A stretch of DNA of 64,000 bases from Arthrobacter sp. Soc17.1.1.1 (GCF_036867195.1 NZ_JBAJII010000001.1:1984001-2048000); one strand, 5' to 3'; shown: positions 35,291-47,231, counted from the stretch's first letter. Translations and numbers: made by a program. Notes: generated by a model from the letters alone, not told the origin.

Positions 35291-36721
35291 TCAGTCCCGG
35301 CCGCGGCGCAGACCGCCGTCGTTGATCCGCGCGAGCAGGATCGCCTCGGCCAGGACGGCCTTGCGGAACTCGTCGAGGTGCAGCGACTCGTTGGCGCTGT
35401 GGGCCCTCGAGTCCGGGTCCTCCACGCCGGTGATGAGGATCTGGGCGGAGGGGAAGAGCTCCGTGAGGTCCGCGATGAAGGGGATGGAGCCGCCCATGCC
35501 GGCCTCCACGGCGGGTACGCCCCAGGCCTCCTCGAGCGCCTCGAGTGCCAGGCGCGACGCCGGCTCGCTCGTGTCGGTCAGGAAGGGGCTGCCGGTCTCC
35601 CCCGGGGTGAACGTCACCCGCGCCCCGAACGGGGCGTGGCTCTCGACATGGGCGCGGACGGCGTCCATGGCCGACTGCGGGTCCTGGCCGGGCGCGAGGC
35701 GGAGGCTGAACTTGGCGCGTGCCCGCGGGAGCAGCGTGTTCGAGGACAGCGCGACGCTCGGGATGTCCATGCCGATGATGGACAGCGCCGGCTTGTGCCA
35801 CAGCCGGGAGGCGATGGAGCCGGTCCCTGCGAGCTCGACGCCGTCGAGCACCGAGGCGTCCGAGCGGTAGTCCTCCTCGGCGTAGTCCACCGTGGCGTGG
35901 TCCCCGGCCTGCAGACCGGCGACGGCGACGTCGCCGGCGTCGTCGTGCAGGGTCGCGATGAGGCGCGCGAGGAGCGTCGGCGCGTCGAGGACGGGTCCGC
36001 CGAACATGCCGGAGTGCACCGCGTGGTCGAGGACCTGCACCTCGATGGTGCCGTCCACGAGGCCGCGCAGGCTCGTGGTCAGCGCGGGCACGCCGACCTT
36101 CCAGTTGCTGGAGTCGGCGACGACGATGACGTCGGCCGCGAGGTCGTCGCGGTAGGTCTCGAGGAAGGACCGGAACGTCGGCGACCCGGCCTCCTCCTCG
36201 CCCTCGATGAAGAGCGTCACGCCGACCCCGAACGCGTCCCCGAGCACGTCGGAGAGGGCCCGGAATGCGCCGACGTGCGCCATGATGCCGGCCTTGTCAT
36301 CGGCCGCGCCGCGTCCGTAGAGCCGTCCGTCGCGTTCGGTGGCCACGAACGGTTCGGTCTCCCAGAGGGCGGGATCGCCGGGTGGCTGCACGTCGTGGTG
36401 CGCGTAGAGGAGGACGGTGGGCCGGTCGCCGACGGCGGGGCGGCGGGCGACGACGGCGGGACCGCCGGGGGTGCCGTCGTTGTCGACGCGCAGGATGCGG
36501 ACGTCGTCGATGCCGGCTCCGCGGACCAGCGCGGCCACCGCCTCGGCGCTGCGGTCGAGTTCGGCGGCGTCGAAGGCCTCCCAGGCGATGCCGGGGATGG
36601 CCACGAGGCCGGAGAGTTCCTCGACGATCCGGGGGAACGCCGCGTCGACGCTCGCCCGCAGCTGCTCGACGACGCCGCTGGGCTCGTCCGGATGCTCGGT
36701 GGGGGTGCTCATGGAAGTCAT
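35291..36721 (-). CDS. M20-family metallo-dipeptidase
   Basis: A 476-residue zinc peptidase of the M20 family (PepV/DapE-like dipeptidases). Metal-site motifs are LLYAHHDVQPPGD with the first His and Asp, GRGAADDKAG, and EGEEEAGS, containing the general-base Glu pair. The lid or dimerisation domain lies at about residues 190-330. It probably cleaves dipeptides in the cytoplasm. TAGGGT ends exactly 6 nt before the ATG, supporting this start and a leaderless message. Confidence 0.93.
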   Translation of the reverse strand: MTSMSTPTEHPDEPSGVVEQLRASVDAAFPRIVEELSGLVAIPGIAWEAFDAAELDRSAEAVAALVRGAGIDDVRILRVDNDGTPGGPAVVARRPAVGDRPTVLLYAHHDVQPPGDPALWETEPFVATERDGRLYGRGAADDKAGIMAHVGAFRALSDVLGDAFGVGVTLFIEGEEEAGSPTFRSFLETYRDDLAADVIVVADSSNWKVGVPALTTSLRGLVDGTIEVQVLDHAVHSGMFGGPVLDAPTLLARLIATLHDDAGDVAVAGLQAGDHATVDYAEEDYRSDASVLDGVELAGTGSIASRLWHKPALSIIGMDIPSVALSSNTLLPRARAKFSLRLAPGQDPQSAMDAVRAHVESHAPFGARVTFTPGETGSPFLTDTSEPASRLALEALEEAWGVPAVEAGMGGSIPFIADLTELFPSAQILITGVEDPDSRAHSANESLHLDEFRKAVLAEAILLARINDGGLRRGRD

Positions 36722-36761
36722 GCCAGAACCCTACACAGCCCGGGTCCGGCGCAGCCGCGGT

Positions 36762-36796
36762 GGTGTCGTCGGCGGTGTCGTCGGCGGTGTCCTCGG
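36762..36796. repeat. 12-bp tandem repeat GGTGTCGTCGGC
   Basis: Two perfect copies (36762-36773, 36774-36785) and a nearly complete third (36786-36796) lie in the 132-bp divergent gap between the peptidase and DUF3043 genes. Confidence 0.7.
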
Positions 36797-36853
36797 ACGA
36801 ATCGTCCGGCCCCGACCGGCGGTGGAGGCTCGGCGAGCCGGTATCCTGAGGGG

Positions 36854-37444
36854 GTGTTCGGACGAAATAAGGAAGCACCCACTGCCCAGGAAGTCGTTGA
36901 CAGCGCTTCGCCTACCCACGAGACCCAGCGCGTCCAGGGCAAGGGGGCGCCGACGCCCAAGCGGAGCGTGCAGCAGGCCGCCCGCAAGCGGCCGCTCGTG
37001 CCTGCCGACCGCAAGGCCGCCAAGGACAAGAACCGTTCCGCGGTGCGGGACGACCGCGCCAGGATGCGCCAGGCCCTCGACACCGACGACGAGCGGTACC
37101 TGCCGTTGCGGGACAAGGGCCCGAACCGGCGCTTCGTCCGCCAGTTCGTCGACGCGCGCATCAACATCGGCGAGTTCCTCATGGTCGCTGCGCTGGTGTT
37201 CGTGGTGCTGAGTTTCTTCCAGTCCCTGGCGGTGCAGAGCGCCGTGCTCCTGGCGTTCTGGGTGCTCATCGTCGCCGTGATCGTGGACTGCCTGCTGCTG
37301 CGGCGCAAGCTGAAGAAGAAGCTGACGGAGAAGTTCGGCGGCCCGAACCAGGGCGATCTCTGGTACGGGGTGACCCGCGCGCTCCAGCTGCGCCGGCTGC
37401 GCCTGCCGAAACCGCAGGTCAAGCGCGGGCAGTACCCCTCCTGA
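36854..37444 (+). CDS. DUF3043 membrane protein
   Basis: A 196-residue protein with the DUF3043 layout: a highly charged cytosolic N-terminal half starting (M)FGRNKEAPT, then two transmembrane helices at about residues 112-132 and 138-158, and a basic C-terminal end. Its function is unknown but the family is conserved in actinobacteria. The GTG start is decided by TATCCT, which ends exactly 6 nt upstream, so the message is probably leaderless. An open frame extends far upstream but is antisense to the peptidase gene. Confidence 0.85.
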   Translation: MFGRNKEAPTAQEVVDSASPTHETQRVQGKGAPTPKRSVQQAARKRPLVPADRKAAKDKNRSAVRDDRARMRQALDTDDERYLPLRDKGPNRRFVRQFVDARINIGEFLMVAALVFVVLSFFQSLAVQSAVLLAFWVLIVAVIVDCLLLRRKLKKKLTEKFGGPNQGDLWYGVTRALQLRRLRLPKPQVKRGQYPS

Positions 37445-37479
37445 GCAGCGGCGGGTCGAGCACGAACCGGGATCGACAG

Positions 37480-37503
37480 GAGCCGGGCCTTCGGGCCCGG
37501 CTC
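37480..37503. terminator. terminator between DUF3043 and pyrD
   Basis: GAGCCGGGCC and GGCCCGGCTC pair perfectly around the stable TTCG tetraloop, followed by TTCTGTT. It serves the + strand gene and may also stop transcripts from the convergent pyrD. Confidence 0.85.
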
Positions 37504-37543
37504 TTCTGTTCGCCCGATGGTGCCGCCGGGCGTGAGGCGGTCG

Positions 37544-38614
37544 TCAGGCAGCCCTGCTGCGCGCCAGCCCGCGGTTGATCCGGCGCGCCCAGAACGGCCC
37601 CTCGTAGAGGAAGGCCGTGTAGCCCTGCACGAGGGTGGCGCCGGCCTCGAGCCGCTCGATGACGTCCTCGGGCGTCTCCACGCCGCCGACGGACACGAGG
37701 GCGAGGCGGTCGCCGACGGCGGCCCGGAGCCGGGTGAGGACCTCCAGCGAGCGGGCCTTCAGGGGCGCACCGCTGAGGCCGCCGACGCCCTTGGCCATCA
37801 CCGTGGCGGCGTCGGTGGTGAGGTTCTCGCGCGTGATGGTGGTGTTCGTGGCCACGATCCCGTCCAGCCCGAGATCCAGGGCCAGCGCCCCGACGTCGTC
37901 GAGGTCCTGGTCCGTGAGGTCGGGGGCGATCTTCACCAGGAGCGGCACGTGCCGGCCGGCCGCGTCGTCAGCCGTGGTGCGGACGGCCTCCAGCAGGGGG
38001 CGGAGGGACTCGACGCTCTGCAGCAGCCGGAGCCCGGGCGTGTTCGGTGAGGACACGTTCACCACGAGGTAGTCCGCGACAGGGGCGAGCTCGCGGGCGC
38101 TCACGAGGTAGTCGGCGACGGCGTCGGCGATGTCCACCTTCTTCGTCTTGCCGATGTTCACGCCGACGACGGGCCTACGGGCTCCGTACCGGCGCGCCAG
38201 CCGCTGCCGCGCGGAGCGGAGGCGGGGCGCCACGGCCGCGGCGCCGTCGTTGTTGAAGCCCATCCGGTTGATCACCGCTCGGTCCTCGACGAGCCGGAAC
38301 AGGCGGGGCGCGGGGTTGCCGGGCTGCGCCTGGCCGGTGATCGTGCCGATCTCCACGTGCCCGAAGCCGAGCACCGTCAGGGACAGCACGCCCTTCCCCG
38401 CCTTGTCGAACCCGGCGGCGAGACCGAAGGGGGACGGGAACTCCACCCCGAAGGCCGTGGTGGCCAGGCTCGCATCGGGTGCGCAGAAGCGGCGCAGGCC
38501 CCAGCCCACGGGGGTGCGGTCGATCGCACGGATGAGGGCGAACCCGATCCTGTGGGCCCTCTCGGCGTCCATTCCCGAGAAGACGAGCCGGAAGAAGGTC
38601 GGGTAGAAATGCAT
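37544..38614 (-). CDS. pyrD: dihydroorotate dehydrogenase (class 2, quinone)
   Basis: A 356-residue membrane-associated flavoenzyme that oxidises dihydroorotate to orotate and passes electrons to menaquinone. Class-2 marks are the N-terminal membrane-binding helices (about residues 1-40), the FMN-site segments [11 protein letters not shown] and NRMGFNNDG, the catalytic Ser in [10 protein letters not shown], and the late GLSGAPLK and VGGVETPED motifs. It diverges from the hydrolase gene. Confidence 0.95.
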   Translation of the reverse strand: MHFYPTFFRLVFSGMDAERAHRIGFALIRAIDRTPVGWGLRRFCAPDASLATTAFGVEFPSPFGLAAGFDKAGKGVLSLTVLGFGHVEIGTITGQAQPGNPAPRLFRLVEDRAVINRMGFNNDGAAAVAPRLRSARQRLARRYGARRPVVGVNIGKTKKVDIADAVADYLVSARELAPVADYLVVNVSSPNTPGLRLLQSVESLRPLLEAVRTTADDAAGRHVPLLVKIAPDLTDQDLDDVGALALDLGLDGIVATNTTITRENLTTDAATVMAKGVGGLSGAPLKARSLEVLTRLRAAVGDRLALVSVGGVETPEDVIERLEAGATLVQGYTAFLYEGPFWARRINRGLARSRAA

Positions 38615-38670
38615 GGGTCAAGAGTTCCATGATGGATGCAGCTGCAACAACTCGGGGCGGGAGGAGGATC

Positions 38671-39783
38671 GTGTCCGGCACGGACCAGTCCTGGACCGAG
38701 GACGTCCTCGGCTCGTCCTTCCGTGCCCTGACCCTGCCGCTGGAGCCCGACGACGAGGGCCCGAGGGTCGCCACGCTCGTCGCCTACGAGCCGGACGTGA
38801 CCGGCGGCCCTGCCGAGCAGGCCGGCCGGGCGCGTGCCGTGCTGTACGTCCACGGCTTCAGCGACTACTTCTTCCACGAAGAGCTCGCCCGGACCCTCCA
38901 CCTGCACGGCTGGTCCTTCTTCGCCCTCGACCTCCACAAGTACGGGCGCAGCCTGCTGCCCGGTCAGACCCCGGGGTACGTGACCTCGCTCGAGGAGTAC
39001 GACGTGGACCTCGAGGCCGCGGTCCTCGCGCTCGAGCAGCGGCTCACCGAGCGCCGCGGCTCCCCGACCCCCGTGGACCTCGTCCTGATCGCCCACTCGA
39101 CCGGAGGACTCGTCGCCACCCTGTGGGCGGCACGCAACCCGGGCCGGATCGCCGCGCTCGTGCTGAACAGCCCGTGGCTCGACACGCTGGGGACGGCGCT
39201 GCTGAAGAGGGCGGCCCGCGGCCTCCTGGGTGCGGTGTCCCGCAGGCGGCCGAAGCTGCGCCTGCGCCTGCCCGAACCCGGGTCGTCCTTCCGCAGCATC
39301 AGCGACACGCGTGAGGGCGAGTGGCATGTCAATCCGGCGTGGCGGCCGGAGGCGGGCTTCCCCGTCACGGTCGGCTGGCTCGCGGCCGTCCTCGACGGGC
39401 ACGCGACCCTCGCGAGGGGGACCTCGGTCAGTGTGCCGGTCCTCGTCCTGTGCTCGGCGGCGTCGACCCTCGGCCTCGCGTGGAGGAGCGCGAAGCTCGC
39501 GACGGACAGCGTCCTCGACGTGGAGCCGATGGTGCGGCGCGCGGCGGCCCTCGGCCCGAGGGTGACCATCCGGCGGCTCCCCGGCGCCCTGCACGACGTC
39601 TTCCTGTCCCGCGGCGAGGCGCGCAGGCTCGCCGTGGACAGCGCGGCGTGGTGGCTGGACGCCTACGTCCCCGTTCGGGCGGTCGACACCGGCACGACCC
39701 GTACGGTCCCGTCTCCTGCTGCGCCTTCCCCTGCCGCCCCGCCCCCTGCCGTCCAGTCCCCTGCCGCGGTGCGGGAGGACTGA
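38671..39783 (+). CDS. alpha/beta hydrolase (lysophospholipase-like)
   Basis: A 370-residue alpha/beta-fold hydrolase with VLYVHGFSDYFF (oxyanion region), a nucleophile Ser in LIAHSTGGL, and a late Asp/His pair in the GALHDVF segment. It resembles monoacylglycerol lipase/lysophospholipase-type proteins; the substrate is unknown. The GTG at 38671 is preferred over ATG codons at 38629 and 38632, because GGAGGAGG stands just before it and the earlier ATGs have none. The last 30 residues are Pro/Ala/Ser-rich, from a 15-bp tandem repeat at about 39715-39764 (CCTGC every 15 bp). Confidence 0.84.
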   Translation: MSGTDQSWTEDVLGSSFRALTLPLEPDDEGPRVATLVAYEPDVTGGPAEQAGRARAVLYVHGFSDYFFHEELARTLHLHGWSFFALDLHKYGRSLLPGQTPGYVTSLEEYDVDLEAAVLALEQRLTERRGSPTPVDLVLIAHSTGGLVATLWAARNPGRIAALVLNSPWLDTLGTALLKRAARGLLGAVSRRRPKLRLRLPEPGSSFRSISDTREGEWHVNPAWRPEAGFPVTVGWLAAVLDGHATLARGTSVSVPVLVLCSAASTLGLAWRSAKLATDSVLDVEPMVRRAAALGPRVTIRRLPGALHDVFLSRGEARRLAVDSAAWWLDAYVPVRAVDTGTTRTVPSPAAPSPAAPPPAVQSPAAVRED

Positions 39784-39820
39784 CTGGTCAGGGACGACCG
39801 ACCGGGGCAGGAGCCGGCGG

Positions 39821-40621
39821 TCAGGTGGACACGCGCGTGGTGGCGCGGTCCACGGCCCCGCCGTAGCGGCGGTCCCGTGACGCGTACTCCTCGATGGCGC
39901 GCCAGAGCGTCCGGCGGTCGACGTCGGGCCAGAGGGTGTTCATGAACACCATCTCCGCGTACGCCGACTGCCACAGCATGAAGTTCGACAGCCGCTGCTC
40001 GCCCGAGGTGCGCAGGAAGAGGTCGACGTCGGGCAGGTCCGGTTCGTCGAGATAGCGCTGGATCGTCTTCTCGCTCACGGAGGACGCTTTCAGCGTCCCG
40101 GCGGCGACATCCTCCGCGATGGCGCGGGCGGCGTCGGCGATCTCGGCGCGGCCGCCGTAGTTGACGCACATGGTGAGCGTGCACGTGGTGTTGTCCACCG
40201 TGTGCCGCTCCGCTTCCTCCAGCTCCCGGATCACCGACTGCCACAGCTTCGGACGGCGCCCGGACCAGCGGATCCGCACGCCCCACTCGTGGAGCTGGTC
40301 CCGCTGGCGCCGCAGCACGTCCTTGTTGAAGCCCATGAGGAACCGGACCTCCTCCGGTGACCGCTTCCAGTTCTCCGTACTGAACGCGTACACCGAGACG
40401 TGCCGCACCCCGATCTCGATCGCGCCGGCCATGACGTCGAGCAGCGCCGCCTCGCCGGCCTTGTGACCGTCCGTGCGCGGCAGTCCCCGCTCGTTGGCCC
40501 AGCGGCCGTTGCCGTCCATCACGATCGCCACGTGCTCGGGCACGAACTGCCGCGGGATGGACGGCACCCGCTCGCCGCTCGGGTGGGGCCAGGGTGCCAC
40601 GGGCCGGGCTGGGTTCTTCAT
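39821..40621 (-). CDS. uppS: isoprenyl (undecaprenyl) diphosphate synthase
   Basis: A 266-residue cis-prenyltransferase that builds the lipid carrier for cell-wall synthesis. The catalytic Asp36 lies in [21 protein letters not shown] and the C-terminal [15 protein letters not shown] and EMVFM segments are typical. It overlaps recO by 4 nt. The start at 40621 gives the normal length; a longer open frame lies within recO. Confidence 0.95.
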   Translation of the reverse strand: MKNPARPVAPWPHPSGERVPSIPRQFVPEHVAIVMDGNGRWANERGLPRTDGHKAGEAALLDVMAGAIEIGVRHVSVYAFSTENWKRSPEEVRFLMGFNKDVLRRQRDQLHEWGVRIRWSGRRPKLWQSVIRELEEAERHTVDNTTCTLTMCVNYGGRAEIADAARAIAEDVAAGTLKASSVSEKTIQRYLDEPDLPDVDLFLRTSGEQRLSNFMLWQSAYAEMVFMNTLWPDVDRRTLWRAIEEYASRDRRYGGAVDRATTRVST

Positions 40622-41364
40622 GCACGCTCCACATGTTTGAGGGAGGCGACCCCGCGTTCGAGGTGCCATTGCAGGTAGGCCCCGACGAGCCCCGCGGCCT
40701 CGCGGCGGGCGCCGCTCTCCGACGCGTCCGCGGTGACCCAGTCCCCCGTGAGGAGCGCGCCCAGGAGGTCCATCGTGGCGGCCGACGGCGACGCGGCCCC
40801 CGGCGGCCGGCAGACCGGGCAGACCGCTCCGCCGAGGGGCGCCGAGAACGCCGAGTGGGGTCCCGGGGCGCCGCATCGCGCGCACTGCGTGAAGCTGGGC
40901 GCCCACCCCGCCGTGGCGAGGGCGCGCAGGAGGTAGGAGTCGAGGATGAGTTCCGACGGGTGCAGGTCCCGGCTGAGGGCCGAGAACGCCCCGGCCACGA
41001 GGGCGTACTGCGCTCCCCCGGCCTCGCCGATGTCGGTCAGGCGTTCGGCCGTCTCGGCGATGGCGGTCGCGGCCGTGTAGCGCCCGTAGTCGGAGGCGAT
41101 GCCGTGCCCGTACGCGCCCTTCGTCTGGGCCTGCGTGATGATGTCGAGGTTGCGTCCGTGGGCGAGGAGGAGATCCACCGCCATGAACGGCTCGAGGCGC
41201 GAGCCGAACTTGCTGCTGGTCCGCCGCACCCCCTTGGCCACGGCGCGGACCTGGCCCTGGTCACGGGTCAGCAGCACGATGATGCGGTCCGCCTCACCGA
41301 GCTTGTACGTGCGCAGCACGACGCCTTCGGTGCGGTAGGTACGCGATGGGGAGGAGGACGGCAC
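40618..41364 (-). CDS. recO: DNA repair protein RecO
   Basis: A 248-residue recombination mediator that loads RecA with RecR. It has an N-terminal OB fold ([19 protein letters not shown]) and a zinc site with CARCG and CPVC, which supports correct identification. A GTG start lies just after a GGGAGAA ribosome site. It precedes uppS with a 4-nt overlap, an order common in Micrococcaceae. Confidence 0.94.
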   Translation of the reverse strand: MPSSSPSRTYRTEGVVLRTYKLGEADRIIVLLTRDQGQVRAVAKGVRRTSSKFGSRLEPFMAVDLLLAHGRNLDIITQAQTKGAYGHGIASDYGRYTAATAIAETAERLTDIGEAGGAQYALVAGAFSALSRDLHPSELILDSYLLRALATAGWAPSFTQCARCGAPGPHSAFSAPLGGAVCPVCRPPGAASPSAATMDLLGALLTGDWVTADASESGARREAAGLVGAYLQWHLERGVASLKHVERA

Positions 41365-41434
41365 GGGTCCATTCTCCCACCTGCCACCCCCGCTCAGGCG
41401 GATGCCCGGCCGGGGGTGGCGCTGCGGGGAAGCG

Positions 41435-43261
<1,827 letters not shown>

Positions 43262-43280
<19 letters not shown>

Positions 43281-43309
43281 CACCGAAGAAGGGTCAGCTG
43301 TGCGCGCAC
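43262..43309 (-). CDS. leuA leader peptide (15 residues)
   Basis: A GTG-started reading frame encodes (M)RAQLTLLRCRGEAI and a TAG stop. Three Leu codons (CTG, CTT, CTT) sit close together in the first half. TATCGT (43321-43316) ends 6 nt before the GTG, so the RNA would start at the start codon and be leaderless. The distal codons overlap the left arm of the hairpin. The pattern fits leucine-responsive attenuation of leuA, a mechanism predicted for other actinobacteria. The peptide is too short for standard gene finding. Confidence 0.65.
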
Positions 43310-43424
43310 GTTGCCACGATAGCACGGCGCATAGGATGGCTTCCGGGCGTCCCGCGCCGGGACGAACCGGTTCGTCCCGGCGGGGAACACCATGAGGAAC
43401 ACCACGAGGAAGCGGGAAGCGACC

Positions 43425-45377
43425 ATGACGATCAGCACCTTCGACCCGGACCAGCTCGACGCGACGGTCCGGCCCCAGGACGACCTCTTCCGACACGCCA
43501 ACGGCGTGTGGCTGACGTCCACCGCCATCCCCGACGACCGGCCGCTGACGGGCTCGTTCACCGCGCTGCGCGACGCCTCCGAGCTCGCCGTCCGCGCGAT
43601 CATCGAGGACGCCGCCGGCCGGGCGGGTGCCGCCGACGGGATCGACGCGAAGCTCGGCAGCCTGTACGCCGACTTCATGGACACGCAGCGCATCGAGGCC
43701 GAAGGCGCCGCGCCGATCCTGCCGCTGCTCGAGCGCATCGCCGCGGTGACGAGCGTCGGGGAGCTCGTCGACCTCAGCGCCGGCCTCACCCGCTCCGGCG
43801 TGCAGGGCCTCGCGGCACCCTACGTCAGCAACGACGCAGGCAACCCCGAACGGTACCTGCTGCACCTCTACCAGTCGGGCCTGGGCCTGCCCGACGAGTC
43901 GTACTACCGCGAGGACCGGTTCGCCGAGACCCGCGAGAAGTACGCCGAGCTGCTCGCCACCCTGTTCGGTCTCGTCGGCACCGAGGATCCCGCGGGCGCG
44001 ACGGCCCGGGTCCTGGCGCTCGAGACGCGCCTGGCCGCGTCGTCGATGGGCAGCGTGGAGCGGAGGGACCCCCAGAAGACCTACAACCTGGTCCAGCACG
44101 ACGACGTGGCCGACCTCTCGGCCCACCTCGTGCCCTGGCTGCGGATCGTGACGGACGACCCGGACCAGGCGGGAGAACTCGTCGTCAACCAGCCGGACTA
44201 CGTGCGTGGGCTGGATGCCGCACTGCGCGAGGAGGACCTCGGCACGTGGCGCGAGTGGCTGGCGAGCCGGGTCCTGCTGCAGGCCTCCGACTACCTCGAC
44301 GAGCGGTTCGTCGACGCCGCGTTCGCGTTCTACGGCACGCACCTGGCGGGCACGCCCCGCCTGAAGGACCGGTGGAAGCGCGGCGTCGCCCTGGTCGAGG
44401 GTGCCATGGGCGAGGCGATCGGCCAGCGCTACGTGGAGCGGCACTTCCCCGCGACGCATAAGGCCGCGATGCTCGAGCTGGTCGGCAACCTGATCGCGGC
44501 CTACGAGTCGAGCATCACGGCACTGACCTGGATGACCGACGCGACGCGGGCGAGGGCGCTCGAGAAACTGTCCCGGTTCACCACGAAGATCGGCTACCCC
44601 GACCAGTGGATCGACTACGGACCGCTCGACATCCAGCCCTCCGACCTCTACGGCAACGTGCTGCGCGCGGCGGAGTTCGAGCACCGCCGGCAGCTGGACA
44701 AGCTGGGCCGGCCGATCGACCGTGGCCTGTGGCTCATGACCCCGCAGACCGTCAACGCCTACTACATGCCGACCATGAACGAGATCGTGTTCCCCGCCGC
44801 GATCCTCCAGCCGCCGTTCTTCGACATCGAGGCCGACGACGCCGTCAACTACGGCGCGATCGGCGCGGTGATCGGGCACGAGATCGGTCACGGCTTCGAC
44901 GACAAGGGGTCCCAGTTCGACGGGACGGGCAGGCTGTCGAACTGGTGGAGCGAGGAGGACAGGACAGCGTTCGACGCCCTCACCGGACGCCTCGTGGCGC
45001 AGTACGCGGCACTCGAACCCTCCGAGGTCCCGGGGCAGACCGTCAACGGCGAGCTGACCCTCGGGGAGAACATCGGCGACCTGGGCGGCCTGGGCATCAG
45101 CTACCGGGCCTACCTGCTGAGCCTCGGCGGCGCCGAGGCTCCCGTCATCGACGGCCTCACCGGCACCCAGCGGTTCTTCCTCTCGTGGGCCACGTGCTGG
45201 CAGCAGAAGATCCGGCCCGAGGAGGCGAAGCGGCGCCTGACCGTCGACCCGCACTCCCCCAACGAGTTCCGCTGCAACCAGGTGGTGCGGAACCTCGACG
45301 AGTTCCATGAGGCCTTCACCGTCGGCTCGGAGGACGGCCTCTGGCTCGATCCCGCCGAGCGCGTGAGGATCTGGTAG
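43425..45377 (+). CDS. M13-family zinc metallopeptidase (neprilysin-like)
   Basis: A 650-residue peptidase. The zinc site is in IGHEIGHGFDDKG with His485, Glu486 and His489. The third ligand, Glu548, is in GENIGDLGG. NAYYMPTMNEIVFPAAIL precedes the site, and the C-terminal PHSPNEFRCNQVVRN binds substrate backbone. No signal peptide is seen, so it likely acts in the cytosol on oligopeptides. The ATG at 43425 has GGGAAG upstream; an ATG at 43392 lies 11 codons earlier. It is divergent from leuA. Confidence 0.94.
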   Translation: MTISTFDPDQLDATVRPQDDLFRHANGVWLTSTAIPDDRPLTGSFTALRDASELAVRAIIEDAAGRAGAADGIDAKLGSLYADFMDTQRIEAEGAAPILPLLERIAAVTSVGELVDLSAGLTRSGVQGLAAPYVSNDAGNPERYLLHLYQSGLGLPDESYYREDRFAETREKYAELLATLFGLVGTEDPAGATARVLALETRLAASSMGSVERRDPQKTYNLVQHDDVADLSAHLVPWLRIVTDDPDQAGELVVNQPDYVRGLDAALREEDLGTWREWLASRVLLQASDYLDERFVDAAFAFYGTHLAGTPRLKDRWKRGVALVEGAMGEAIGQRYVERHFPATHKAAMLELVGNLIAAYESSITALTWMTDATRARALEKLSRFTTKIGYPDQWIDYGPLDIQPSDLYGNVLRAAEFEHRRQLDKLGRPIDRGLWLMTPQTVNAYYMPTMNEIVFPAAILQPPFFDIEADDAVNYGAIGAVIGHEIGHGFDDKGSQFDGTGRLSNWWSEEDRTAFDALTGRLVAQYAALEPSEVPGQTVNGELTLGENIGDLGGLGISYRAYLLSLGGAEAPVIDGLTGTQRFFLSWATCWQQKIRPEEAKRRLTVDPHSPNEFRCNQVVRNLDEFHEAFTVGSEDGLWLDPAERVRIW

Positions 45378-45423
45378 GAGACACAGGAACGGGCCCGCCG
45401 AGGCGGGCCCGTTCCTGTGTCTC
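45378..45423. terminator. bidirectional terminator between M13 peptidase and LCP genes
   Basis: A perfect 21-bp stem (45378-45398 with 45403-45423, ends GAGACAC/GTGTCTC) closes on a 4-nt CGAG loop. It starts immediately after the peptidase stop. It is the longest perfect hairpin noticed in the window. Confidence 0.9.
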
Positions 45424-45442
45424 GACGGGGTGGGACGGCCGG

Positions 45443-47008
45443 CTAGAGGCCCGAGGTCGCCTGGCAGGTCACCTGGTCCGCCGTCTGGCCCTCCAGGTCG
45501 CTGCCGAGCGGCGGGGGGACCACCTTCGCGTTCGTGGCGAGATCGGCACCGACGAGCAGCTGGACGCCCGCGGCCTGCTCGCTGAGGAACACCTGGCTCT
45601 CGGGGATGCCGAAGCGGGCGGCGAGGTCGGCCGCGGCGGCGTCGTAGCCGGTGCTGAACACGACCTGCGACACCTCGGTCGGCACGGAGGCGAAGGGCGT
45701 GGTCTGCGTGTAGCCGGCCTCCACGAGGAGCTGCTGGATCGCGGCACCGCGGTCGGCGTCCGTCGTCGCGTTGATGACGAGGACGGGCACCGTGGCGGGA
45801 TCGACGGCGGGTGTCCCGGGCGTCGGCGTGGCAGCGGGTGCGGAGGGCGTGGCCGACGCGTCCGGGCCGGCCGAGGGCTCCGGGGCGCTCTCGGTGAGCC
45901 CTCGGTCCTCCCGCAGGGCGTCGAACAGGGGTGCCGCTGCCTCCTCGTCGAGGACGAGGCGGTTGGGGTCCTCCACCCACGGCTCGGTCGGGACGGTCAC
46001 GAACGCGATGTTGCCGAGATCCACGTCCTTCATGCGGTCGGCGATCTTGAGCAGCTCCGTGGGCTGGGAGAGCCCCTCGTCGACGGTCAGGTTGCGGGTG
46101 ATCACATCGGCGATCGTGTAGAGCTTCGGCAGGTTGGTGAGAGTGCCCTCCGCCTGGACCTTGCGCGCGAGGGACGCCATGAACGCCTGCTGGGCGGCGA
46201 TGCGGCCGGTGTCGCCGCCGTCGCCGAAGCTGTGGCGCGTGCGGAGGAAGGCCAGCGCCTGATCGCCCTCGACCTCGCTGGTGCCGGCGGGGAGGGACAG
46301 TCCCGAGTACTCGTCGTCGACGGGTTCCTGGACGCAGACCTCGACGCCGCCGACGGCGGAGGACAGTTCCTTCACGGCGTTGAAACCGGCCATCATGAAG
46401 TGGTCCACGGACAGTCCGGTGAGGTTGTTGATCGCGGCAACGGTGCACCCGGGACCGCCCTCGTCGAGCGCCCCGTTCAGCTGCCCGAGGTCGAACGCCT
46501 CCGAGACCTCCCCGGTGTCGGGGTTGACGCAGCTGGGCAGGGGCACCAGCAGGTCGCGGGGGAAGGAGACGACCGTGACGTCCTCGCGGTCGGCGGAGAG
46601 CGTCAGGAGCATCATGACGTCCGAGTTCCCCTCGCCCGAGGAGTCGCTCTCGTCGCCGAAGAACTCGCCGCTGTTCCCGGTCCGGGTGTCCGAGCCGAGG
46701 ATGAGGATCTGCAGGGGGTCGGTGCTGGAATCGACGGGGAGCGCCGACTCCTGGTTCTCGGCGAGGTTCAGCGGCATCGTCAGGACGTTCGACTGCAGGC
46801 GCAGGACCTGCACACCGACGAAGGCGACGGCGGCCACGAGGACCGTCGCCATCAGGATGGCCGTCAGCTTCAGGGCGCGGTGGGCCCCTCCCCTGCCCCG
46901 GCCGAGGTGCCGCCCGACGGGTTCCGAGGCGCCGGGTGTCCCGGCGGGACCCGCCAGGGAGGCGTCGCTGGCGCTGTCTGCGCTCTCGGAGGACGATCGG
47001 CGGGTCAT
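45443..47008 (-). CDS. LytR-CpsA-Psr (LCP) family cell-wall ligase
   Basis: A 521-residue membrane protein. A short basic cytosolic part and one transmembrane helix (about residues 47-70) precede the LCP catalytic domain (about 95-290), with ILGSDTRTG, SFPRDLLVPLP and the RTRHSFGDGGDTGRIAAQQ motif whose Arg and Asp residues bind the polyprenyl pyrophosphate. A LytR_C domain (about 395-490) follows a Pro/Ala/Ser linker. LCP proteins attach teichoic-acid-like or arabinogalactan-like polymers to peptidoglycan. The in-frame minus-strand opening is much longer but only this part is coding. Confidence 0.92.
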   Translation of the reverse strand: MTRRSSSESADSASDASLAGPAGTPGASEPVGRHLGRGRGGAHRALKLTAILMATVLVAAVAFVGVQVLRLQSNVLTMPLNLAENQESALPVDSSTDPLQILILGSDTRTGNSGEFFGDESDSSGEGNSDVMMLLTLSADREDVTVVSFPRDLLVPLPSCVNPDTGEVSEAFDLGQLNGALDEGGPGCTVAAINNLTGLSVDHFMMAGFNAVKELSSAVGGVEVCVQEPVDDEYSGLSLPAGTSEVEGDQALAFLRTRHSFGDGGDTGRIAAQQAFMASLARKVQAEGTLTNLPKLYTIADVITRNLTVDEGLSQPTELLKIADRMKDVDLGNIAFVTVPTEPWVEDPNRLVLDEEAAAPLFDALREDRGLTESAPEPSAGPDASATPSAPAATPTPGTPAVDPATVPVLVINATTDADRGAAIQQLLVEAGYTQTTPFASVPTEVSQVVFSTGYDAAAADLAARFGIPESQVFLSEQAAGVQLLVGADLATNAKVVPPPLGSDLEGQTADQVTCQATSGL

Positions 47009-47231
47009 GCCCGGGCTCCTTCGGATGGTCGGTCGTGGTCGGTGCTGGGTGGGTACTGGTCGTTACTGACCGGTGCCGGCGGGACGTCGCGTCGTCGCTC
47101 CTGCGGCGGATGGCGGCACAGTTGCACCGCTGCCGGTCGCCCGGCGTCGGCTGGGGAATCGGTGGAGGCGCTATCGCAGCCTATCGGCCCGTTCCCGCAG
47201 CACAACGAGCGGGCCGGGCGAGTCGTGCCGC

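Noticed and set aside
38629..38670. Upstream ATG codons for the alpha/beta hydrolase
   Set aside because: They lie 14 bp from the divergent pyrD start and have no ribosome site, while GTG 38671 has a strong one.
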